A program made the position numbers and the translations under genes. Below, in pieces: positions 55,756 through 64,000 of a DNA stretch of 64,000 nucleotides (the first letter of the stretch is position 1; the number at the start of each line of letters is the position of its first letter). The DNA lies in assembly GCA_905221605.1 (NCBI GenBank), contig CAJNDS010002108.1, positions 247,909 to 311,908 on the forward strand, written 5' to 3'. The notes under the pieces are model-generated. The model saw only the letters and a list, made by a program, of their open reading frames with translations. It had not been told where the DNA came from and did not search any database. Source of the DNA: Symbiodinium natans (taxonomy: Eukaryota; Sar; Dinophyceae; Suessiales; Symbiodiniaceae).

Positions 55756-57556
55756 TGCACCACTGCCCCAAACAGGTTGGCCATGCATGCGCAAAGCAAG
55801 CGAGGTTCGGGTTTCGAGCTCTTGAAAACCTGAAACCAGAGAACCCTGTACATACCGACAAACGAAATCCCTGGAACTGAGCCCGCTTTCGGAAGCAGGG
55901 GGAAGGGGGTGAAATGCCAAGCAAGAGTCAGACTACTCGAGGCCACGAGCCGACAGGCCAGAAGGACTGGCAAGAGTGAGCCGAGCCAGCGGTTAGTCGT
56001 GGATGTTCGGCTTCTTTGGCTCCGGGTGTAGGATTTCTATGGATTTCTAGGGCGTGCTGTTTGAAGCCCCCGGATTGACGTTTGGACACGTGTTTCTTTG
56101 TTTGGGCCAAGCATAGCAATGGCGTGTATTATAAAGATGCTGTTTGACGCATTGCCATTGTTAACCGTGATGGTTTCGTCTAAAAACGTTTTGTCATCTA
56201 GTTTCGGGATTTTTCAGTTTTGAAGATGTGCTCGCTGTCTGTTTCGGCAAAAACTAGGCCACCATTGCCTCCAGGAACACCACATCCTCGCCCAGGAGGA
56301 TCCAGCGCCCCAGAATCCCAATCAAGCACTGCGAGCGCCAAGGCGAAGGCCAAAGGCTCGACGATGAGTTCGAGTCCCCTGGCCTGCAGCACGTTGGGGA
56401 CCTGCCATGTTTGCGTTTGTTGGCTAAAGCCCCTCCCAAAGTTTTGCCCAAAGCCGAAGCACTTGGGCTGGTCTTAACCTGTCGAATGGCCTTTGACACT
56501 GCCGGACAAGTTCTTATCCTGCCTTTTTCGCAATTGCTGTTTAAGGGTCTCAGGTGTAGGTTTGTGCTCGGCCATGTTGAACATGTTGAGTAGCTGCCCG
56601 AAGCATTCTCTTGTAGAGCAGCAATGGAGTAAGCCTCTGCGAGCATGATTTGCATGATGGCCCAGGCGCTGCAGTGATGGTCCGGCACCCCGCAGAGGCC
56701 GGTCCATCTTCTGATATGGGATGCAGCACATCTGCATCACAGTTGCAGCATGTTGCAGCCAGCAGGCACGCGAATTTGGTTTTCACCCAATCTGAAGTAG
56801 GGATTCGGCATGAATCATCCTGCACGGTCTTGGCAGCTTGCAGTTGGGGGGCTCATTCAGCGGGAGCCCTGGGTCGGAGGACATCTTCTCACTGGACGTG
56901 GAGTGCCTGGCAGTGGGACGAACACATGACACTCGACAGCATCACAGCGTCACCCCTGCAGTCCACATTGTAGTGCCCGAATGTAGAAATGTAGCATGCC
57001 GCATGTCTGTTCCACCTCTCGGAAGAGTAATTCGCACTTTTCGGATTCTTGCAGAGCAGCGCCGCAGGGGCAATGGTATTAACGAGGACTTCAAGAGCAC
57101 ATTGCAGCCTCGAACCACAAGACCCTGAATCCCTGCCCCCAAACTGAAATCGCCCTGAAATCCTCAAACTTTTGCTCGGGTGCTTAGAACAAGGGGTTTG
57201 GGGTTTAGGGTTTCGGGTTTACGGTTTCGGGAGACACATCTAATCTTGGTTTTCGTGCTCCGAGATTGTGTTGTAATTGCATGCCGTCGCCGCAACACGA
57301 CAGCACGACCCGGATCCAGTTAGCAGAAGTAGGGCAAGTAGCTTCATATGATTTCCAGGTACCTGTGCAGGTGCAGCGTGCAGACAGAAAGACAAATCGC
57401 CATCTCGTTCATGATCTCGCATGCCGGCCCCATCATAATTAATCGCTGCGCTACGTGAGACCCCTCAATCCTTGCCCAGCCAGAGTCCCGAAGCCGTCGT
57501 CTTTCGATCGTCTGGCTGCGCCAAGCCGTGCAGATATTTCGTCAGTTTAGTCACGA
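55756..57556. other. Intergenic, no gene recognised
   Basis: Several open frames of 60-144 codons overlap on both strands without recognisable domains. Short degenerate GTTTAGGG-like DNA is at 57197-57228. Confidence 0.45.
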
Positions 57557-57636
57557 AACCCTTAGCCCTCAACCCTGAACCCTAAACCCCAAACCCTAAA
57601 CCTTAAACCCTAAACCATAAACCCTAAACCCTAAAC
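57557..57636 (-). repeat. Telomere-like array (CCCTAAA)n
   Basis: CCCTAAA with CCCTGAA, CCTTAAA and CCATAAA variants; faces the array at 57773-57809. Confidence 0.92.
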
Positions 57637-57772
57637 GACTCGCTGTCAGGAGAAGACTGACAGGGCACCCTGCTCCTATGCCCTGGTCGATGGCTCGGGG
57701 CAGCTGCTGAAGCGGACCTTGATCCAGGCGCCCCGCAAGGCACAAGCTGGGGCCGCAGTCTGTCACCGGCAT
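57637..57772 (+). other. Exon-like island between convergent telomere-like arrays
   Basis: A 136 bp GC-rich island. After an acceptor-like GACTGACAG (ending near 57671) a + frame stays open to the array, with a codon pattern typical of coding DNA and an edge CAT then GTTTAGGG. No family is recognised. Confidence 0.4.
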
Positions 57773-57809
57773 GTTTAGGGTTTAGGGTTTAGGGTTTAGG
57801 GTTTAGGGT
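57773..57809 (+). repeat. Telomere-like array (TTTAGGG)n
   Basis: Five TTTAGGG units, followed closely by a poly-T run at 57818-57833. Confidence 0.94.
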
Positions 57810-57902
57810 GGAACCCGTTTTTTTTTTTTTTTTGTGGGTGCTTTTTTGCTGGTGGTGCTTTTTTCGGGGGCCGCCCCGGTGAGTGAGTGACCTGGCGCGT
57901 GT

Positions 57903-57998
57903 CGCCCCCGCACCCGCAGCAAAAAAAAAAACGCGCCCCCGCACCCGCAGAAAAAAAAAAAAAAACGCACCCCCGCACCCGCAGCAAAAAAAAAAACG
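57903..57998. repeat. Tandem repeat with A runs, about 37 bp unit
   Basis: Three copies of CGCCCCCGCACCCGCAG followed by 11-15 A bases. Confidence 0.88.
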
Positions 57999-58085
57999 CC
58001 CCCCCCCCCTTCCTCCCCACCCCCCAGGTCATTTGTTTTGCAATTTCCTCCCCAACCCCGCCCCCAACGCCCCCCCTCCTTTAAA

Positions 58086-58340
58086 TTGTGCAAGCGTTTT
58101 CAAAGCACTGAATCCTTCCCAAGGCCATCATGCGAGCATTGTGTTTGCAAACGGTGGAGGGAGGGCTGCACCCCGCCCGACCCCCCCCTCTTTAAAACCG
58201 TGGCAGCTTGTTTCTGAGCATATGAATCCTGTCCAAGCCTATCATGCGAGCATTGGGTTTGCAAATGGGGGGGGCTGCGCCCCCCCCCCCAGCCCCCCCG
58301 CTTCTTAAAGCCATGCCAGCTTGCTTCAAAGGAAAGGTAG
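58086..58340. repeat. Tandem repeat of about 115 bp, two and a half copies
   Basis: Shared words include ATCATGCGAGCATTG and GTTTGCAAA, a C/G-rich part, and GCCAGCTTG. The units end at 58200 and 58318, with a partial third copy. Confidence 0.8.
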
Positions 58341-58691
58341 GAAGTCGACCGAAACTGCGTTTCCCTCGGGCGGAATTGTCTACAATTCCATGCATGCGTG
58401 TCAGAAGCCATGTTGGCTATGCGTTCAGAGAAATGGTTGCCTCTTCTCCGTAAGTTTTGGTAGGCTTGGCTCCATGCTTTGCTTGTGTTTCACTCGGGCG
58501 GAGGTCCTTCAGCAACCATGTTGGATCATGTTTTCAGGCATGTTGAGCCCCAACGTTCCTTGGGAAAATCCATGCGTTCATTGGGGGGAAAGGATCCCGC
58601 AGTCGACTTCGTCAACTTCCTGAACCCTCTGCGTTCATTGGGGTTTCACGTCTCCCCCAATAAAAGGGTCGACTTTCCCGAGCCCCTGTAG

Positions 58692-58761
58692 GGGTTTAGG
58701 GTTTAGGGTTTAGGGGTTTGGGGGTTTAGGGTTTAGGGGTTTAGGGTTTAGGGGTTTATAG
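58692..58761 (+). repeat. Telomere-like array (TTTAGGG)n, degenerate
   Basis: TTTAGGG with extra G (TTTAGGGG) variants and one TTTATAGG. Confidence 0.9.
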
Positions 58762-60476
58762 GCTAGGGTTCAGGAGTAGCTGCAAGCTCAATACAAAAAG
58801 GCAAGATTATCTATCTAGTCTTGGAGGAGGCACATTGGGCGTCAGATGGATGCAAGAACCGCATGGTTCCCACCAACAGGCAGTGCGAGTACAGTTACCA
58901 GGAGCATTCTCCCAATGCTTGCACGCCACCTTGCCAGATTTTTTGTGCTTGTTGACATGTAACTAGTGGTCGAAGCTGTCGCCGCCCGCACGGCGCCATC
59001 GACTACGTTTGTATTGAATTGCGGTGTTGCGAGAGACCCACCTGGTGACAGGTGGTCAGCTATCTCACGACGCTTGGAAGAATGGTCGTTGGTACTCAGC
59101 GGTCAAACTTGTGACAAGTGTTTGACATGCGACGTCCGTTCGTTGTCTTTTGCCCGTCTCTGCAAATATCAGCCGTGTGCTCTTTCCGTAGCACCAGGCA
59201 TTAGAGGCATGGAAAACAGTTGTTTGTAGATGGGACAGTACTCTGCGCAGTGACGATCTTGTCTGACCAGGCCCTTCACTGGTCTGCGGGAAGGAGATAT
59301 CACTGGGCAGAATGCCGTGCGCCTCTGGTGGCACGCGGGCACTTCCGTACAGAGGGCGTTGAAGCGATTCTGATGATGAAGAAATAAGTAACATGGCGCT
59401 GTCTACTTTGATGTCGAATGCCAATCGATTTCCCATAGGTTTTGAAGACCTCCATCAGTTTGAGTAAAATCAAAAGCCCTAGCAAATGCTCTGACCTCTC
59501 AGAAACTGTTGGGGCTGGCAGAGGCTTGAGGCCACTCCCAGCTACCGCAGCAGTCTAAAACGGCGAAGTCTTGCAAGACTCCCATTTTGTGTGAATAGCG
59601 CCTCACGGAGCTCCCCGAGTCAGTCATTCCCGTGCAAAGCAGGAGGCTACCAGGGGCAACTAGGCCAGTCTAAGGATATCAGATTGAATCTTTAAGTCCC
59701 CCGAACATCGAAAAGCTGCAGTAGAGTTGTTCCTGACTACTGAGATCCTGCAGCAGCCCGAACCATACCCTGACTCCCAAATCCCTGGTACCCGTACTCA
59801 AAAGTCGAGAACAAAGGAGTCTGGAGCGTGCAGTTCGCGAACTTCGTGAGATATTGCCACGGAGGGCGATCCTGGTTGGGCAGGCGGCCGGGTCTTGGGT
59901 TGTCCATTGAAGTACCACAGACCCTGGACAGCCACAAGCCCCAAGCCCAGACAGCCTTGTGGCTGGAAGTGCAGATTTTTGGCTAGGTTTAGGGTTTCAG
60001 GGGAGGAGGTTAGGATCTCAAGGGATATCAAGGGATATTTGGGGATGTTCAGGGTTTCGGCATTCCCTGTGAGCCTGGGCTCAGGAGCCGGCTGGGGACA
60101 TCGAGTGGATGCAGCTGCGGCAGGGCGAGGTGGGATGGGACATGCTGGGCGTTTCGGGAAGTCACTACAGGGAATCTCAGGCTTATGACAGGGTTTGGAA
60201 AATTTGGCTAGAACGGCTGTTGAGGGCATCGGGATATACTCAAGAATGGTGTCTGGATTGGTATGGACATATCGATTATGTGACGAGGGTGGTTTGCGCT
60301 GCGCCTACACCACCTCCGCCGGTCCCCGCCGGGATCATTCTAGACCCTCAATGTTCGGACCCCAATCGCATCTGTACCGTAGGCACTCCACCCTCAGGTT
60401 CAGCAGAGCTCAAAGTTGGGATTTGTGTCAGGGACACTCTTGCTCACCAAAGATCCTAACCACATCGAGCCTCGAG
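58762..60476. other. Intergenic, no gene recognised
   Basis: Open frames are short and without recognisable domains. A single GTTTAGGG follows GGCTAG at 59984-59993. Confidence 0.45.

Positions 60477-60510
<34 letters not shown>
60477..60510. repeat. Poly-C tract
   Basis: More than 30 consecutive C bases. Confidence 0.97.
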
Positions 60511-60511
<1 letters not shown>

Positions 60512-60901
60512 AAAGGACTTCGCCGGCGCTGTGAACCTCTCAGAGGCCTTGAAGACGGCGCTCAAGGAAATGGGATTTTTGTTGACTGGGTTTGAGGCTT
60601 CTGGGCTTTGGCTTTGTCAACTTGCGACGTGAAGACTTCGCCACCAAGCCTCTGCACCTTCACTTCTAGGTGCTTCAGCCTCCTGCCCTCCAAGGATAGG
60701 AATGACCGCCCGACGCCCTCAGTCCAGGTGTAAACCAACTCATCATTGCAGCGAGCTCTATATGCTCATCGAAGCAGCACCCGTTAGCTGCCTCAACCTT
60801 CAAGACCTGAAAGCACTGAATACATGGTAGTCATGGGAAGTATCCTTTGAAGTTGATGAGCACAGCCATTCCCCCCAAAGCAGCCACTTCCAAGCCTAGC
60901 C
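60511..60901. other. Intergenic, nothing recognised
   Basis: No gene or repeat was recognised between the poly-C tract and the telomere-like array. Confidence 0.45.
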
Positions 60902-61017
60902 ACCCTAAACCCTGAACCCTAAACCCTAAAACCCTAAAACCCTAAAACCCTAAAACCCTAAACCCTAAACCCTAAACCCTAAACCCTAAACCCTAAACCC
61001 TAAAACCCTAAACCCAA
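60902..61017 (-). repeat. Telomere-like array (CCCTAAA)n
   Basis: CCCTAAA with CCCTAAAA octamer variants; faces the array at 61089-61128. Confidence 0.95.
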
Positions 61018-61088
61018 CACCTGAAGGTTTTCACCAACGACCGCGGGATGGTGTTCTCCCTACGCCATGAGGCTGGCTTGCTCACCTG
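61018..61088 (-). other. Exon-like island between convergent telomere-like arrays
   Basis: A 71 bp island. On the minus strand the incoming array ends CCCTAAACCCTCAG (an AG acceptor), an open frame of about 20 codons follows, and it ends TTCAG then GTGTTGGGTTTAGGG (a consensus-like GT donor). No family is recognised. Confidence 0.4.
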
Positions 61089-61128
61089 AGGGTTTAGGGT
61101 TTAGGGTTCAGGGTTTAGGGTTTAGGGC
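61089..61128 (+). repeat. Telomere-like array (TTTAGGG)n
   Basis: Five to six units with one TTCAGGG variant. Confidence 0.93.
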
Positions 61129-62155
61129 TCTTTTGCAGTGCTAGGCCCGAACCCAAAAACCCGTTCAGGCTATGGGCTCAGATGATTCCCAAGCCTAGCT
61201 CGCGCCTCAACCCGAAATCTCGACCTCAATGTCTTGGGACATATCAGTCGTCCGATACCTAGGGTTGCAGGCAACCTCTCCTTCAGAAATTTCAGGGGTT
61301 TGGAGAAGATTGCTCGTGTTTGCGACATCCATTTCTGTAGCCAAGTTTCTAGCGCATTTTGCGGAGCGAAATGTGTTTGCAGAGCGGCTTGTTTTTGTCT
61401 CGGGTGGTTTTCGTCCAAATCCCGGCAGAACCTCTGCCGTGCAGCATCAGACAAGCCCTGCGCCAATGGCTTGTGCTAGTTAATTAAGTCTGATCTGGTA
61501 GCACGCTGACTGGCCCGCAGCTCACTCACGTTTTTCGAATGGTCAGAACGAACGAAACGCAACAACAAACGAACACAAACAAACAAACATTTGGACTTTG
61601 ACGCTTTGCGCGGTCTGTGCTACAGTGGGCTCTAGCCCAGCATTCGCGTCACCATGTCACAACACAGGTGAGCTACGAGCCCAAACAGGGAAGCAAGCAG
61701 CCAAATGGGCTGTTTGTGTTTTTGCTGAGGCGTTTGCTGCTCACAAACGTGAGTCTGCACCTCCACCAAGTTTCTTTCATTCTTAGCATTGTAACTGTGT
61801 TACCTTCACTGTGCCTGTTTAAGGGGCTTTGCGCACTCCTCATGTGGACAGAGCGATGCGCAAAGAGAGATCGGAACACTCTTCCTGTAAGACTGCATGC
61901 TTTACGGCCCCTCGTAAGTCACAAAGGTTCTTCAGCATTTGGATTCGTTTGTTTTAGTTGTGCTGAGCCTGGTTCCTTAGCTTGCCCCCCCCCCCCCCCC
62001 CCTTACTCTCTGTAGCTGTCCTTCATGGTTTTTGAGCAGTCCCGGCCACTAAACCTGAGCAGCATGAACAATTTTCAAAACGCCTTGATATGCCAATCAA
62101 TCTAGTTGAAATTAAATGCACATTTCTTGGAAACTAGTCGAAATTTAGCAGGCAG
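61129..62155. other. Intergenic with poly-C tract
   Basis: No gene is recognised. A C run lies at 61984-62002 and a short CAAA/AAAC repeat at 61560-61592. Confidence 0.5.
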
Positions 62156-62410
62156 AATGTTTGGGGCAATCTTTCCATCTGGAGGGCGAGTTCATGGAGA
62201 ACATTGGTTTTAACAAAACTTTCCAGTAATTACATGTTGTCTGGAACTATAAGCGGGTTAAGGGTTTAGGGTTTAGTGTTTAGGGTCTCTCTGATAACCT
62301 GAAAGTTGGGGACAGCATTGGCAGAACCCATTCTTTCCATGAAGTTGGAGGACGAACTCATTGAACATTGGTTTTAGCAATGTTTTCCAACAATTCCACG
62401 TTTTGTGGAA
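62156..62410. repeat. Diverged 85 bp duplication split by telomere-like DNA
   Basis: Copies at about 62156-62245 and 62318-62410 share GAACATTGGTTTTA, TTTTCCA and TTGTCTGGAAC/TTGTGGAAC-type words. Between them lies a short TTTAGGG array at 62256-62286. Confidence 0.65.
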
Positions 62411-63534
62411 CGATGAGCGCGACGCCCTGCGATCTCTCTGGACCCCCCCTTCCCTCTCCCCAATTGGAGGCGCGGGTCCTTCTGGGCCGAGAGCCTGCCA
62501 CCCGGCCAATGATCAGAAAGGTTTCGGGCTTGCGCAGAGTTCTGATTGCCAAGCACTAAGCCCTAAGCCCAAGGAGCAACCTGGGCACTGAACCGGTGCG
62601 TAGGACAGTGCTGCGTGCGACAGCGCTTGTTGCAGATGAAAGCATCAGTCGTGCGTTGGCGTAGCTTCGCGTACCCCAGCCATCTTCTTCGGTTCCGATT
62701 GCGAGTTCAGCCGCGTAGCTAGGACCTGGTTCCGATTGCGAGTTACTTCTACATTTGCCGTTTGGGATGTCGTGTCTTCACGTGCTCGGGGGCGGTGCTC
62801 ATTCATGCAAGCTTCGTTTTTGTGCACTCGCTCTGTGCGTGTGGGTCTCGTATCCAGGACCCGGCACTGTAGGACATCTGTAAAGTACCCTTGCAGAACA
62901 GAACTGTAGCAACACAACAGCAAGCAGCACAAGGAGTGCAAACCTGACAGAAGTACCCGCCATGCAGTGCAGTACAGACTCCCCTGTGGGCTGAGCACTG
63001 AGCACTGGTGACCTGCAGAGCCTTGAAAGACCCTCGTATCCACGCTGGCATCCTGAAGTACGGACCAAGTCTAGCCCGAAGCATCCCTGGTGTGGCCGCA
63101 GGCTTCGGGAGTGCATGCAGCCCGCCAGCAAGTGGGGTTCAGGAGGGCAGTAGTCATAGCAAGCCTCATTGTGTGTTGCTTTAGCTGCAGGTTCCATCGA
63201 AGCTTCCTTCAGGTCTTCAGGTGCTGTAGGGATGTGTAGGAGTCCTTGTGGGGGTGATAGATCTGGTGCCCCAAAAATGTCAGGAAAGCCCACTTGGTTT
63301 CCTGTGGGCTCTTGAGCGCAGCACGGAGAGTCGCGGAGTGTACAGCGATTTTTTGTGTTCTTGTGGTGAATTCAACTCTGAGGATCCAGCTTGGGATGCC
63401 AAAGTCTCCGTGGAGCTCTACCAGCCCCCTGGCTTTTCGACCATTCACTCATAGCGTTTTCGTAACGTCTGGTGGAGTCTGGTGCCTCTGCGCGTCACCA
63501 TTGCGTAACTTCAACTTCGCCTTAGGCTAGGGGA
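62411..63534. other. Intergenic, no gene recognised
   Basis: Open frames up to 164 codons on the minus strand (62799-63293) lack recognisable domains. GATTGCGAGTT occurs twice, at 62697-62707 and 62734-62744. Confidence 0.45.
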
Positions 63535-63620
63535 ACCCAGAAACCCCAAACCCCAAACCCCAGACCCCAGACCCCAGACCCCAAACCCCAGACCCCAAAC
63601 CCCAAACCCCAAAACCCTAG
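63535..63620 (-). repeat. Heptamer array CCCCAAA/CCCCAGA
   Basis: About eleven heptamers, a variant of the telomere-like CCCTAAA in which T is replaced by C and one A by G in many units. Confidence 0.9.
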
Positions 63621-64000
63621 CCCTGAACCCAGCAAGCCAGGCTGGCTGCCAAGAGCAGTCCAAAGGACTTGTGTGGGGAGGGCCCTTGGCGAGAGGAACT
63701 TTATGAGTCAGCAAGGCAGAAGGGGATGCCTGGCAGGGCCTTAAGGGAGCGCTCAACTTGAAGGAAGATTATGGATAGGGTGGTTTCTTATACACTGGCT
63801 TTGTTTTCTGCACGCATAAGATGGTGTGGGAAGGAAGCTGTTCGGAAATTTTTTAGTACTCTACCGTCGATTTCAAACTGCTTCATGCTTCATGCCGGTG
63901 GTGGGTTGCGTTTTGCTTGCTTGGGCCTGGGGTCCCTGGCGCTGCGGGCCTGGGGTCCCCAACCTTAGAAGCAGCTATAGGACCGGCAGAAACGGACCAT
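63621..64000. other. Window end, nothing recognised
   Basis: No gene is recognised. GGCCTGGGGTCCC occurs twice at 63924-63959. Confidence 0.45.

Overview
The window reads as nuclear DNA of a dinoflagellate (Symbiodiniaceae or a relative is my inference). The evidence is: many interstitial arrays of the TTTAGGG telomere heptamer; two relics of the dinoflagellate spliced leader (core TAGCCATTTTGGCTC at 17006-17020, and a variant at 45652-45669); very high simple-repeat content; and few, GC-rich, mostly + strand coding loci. I found no convincing tRNA, rRNA or CRISPR array.

Layout. 1-17000: intergenic DNA with microsatellites, poly-G/C tracts, a minisatellite and telomere-like arrays. 17001-19551: a spliced-leader relic followed by an apparently intronless beta-propeller (SBBP-type) gene, broken by one frameshift and one in-frame stop. 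19600-21040: heptamer and homopolymer repeats. 21273-21812: terminal exon of a protein with two AP2-like DNA-binding domains. 22100-23900: triplet repeats and possible minus-strand exons. 23901-24000: assembly gap.

24001 to at least 44869: a very large Ty3/gypsy-type retroelement on the + strand. It encodes Gag with two CCCH zinc fingers, a protease with a DGCAG active-site motif, an RT remnant plus RNase H, an integrase (HHCC, DDE, GPY/F) with a possible methyltransferase-like tail, and a long extra 3' coding region. That region carries a KptA/Tpt1-like RNA 2'-phosphotransferase (ADP-ribosyltransferase-fold) domain, a C2H2 finger, two RanBP2-type fingers, a membrane segment, a SWIM finger and a phospholipase-D-like nuclease domain. 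The reading frame changes several times, always by -1 where the join can be placed. Nested between the protease part and the RT/RNase H part is a 7.4 kb element (27383-34775) with imperfect terminal inverted repeats, a TAA target duplication and mirror-image heptamer arms; its core is satellites and telomeric repeats and it has no recognisable transposase.

45850-46560: triplet repeats. 46949-49318: a polycystin-like membrane protein gene with a GPS motif, several +1 frameshifts and a short RS-rich last exon. 49319-64000: gene-poor DNA with palindromes, minisatellites, a lower-GC island and many telomeric arrays. Several of these arrays are arranged as CCCTAAA-array / short exon-like island / TTTAGGG-array.

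The most novel signals are the RNA-processing and nuclease cargo of the retroelement, the giant foldback element nested in it, and the telomere-repeat brackets with splice-like edges. All functional statements come from motif reading; no database search was possible.
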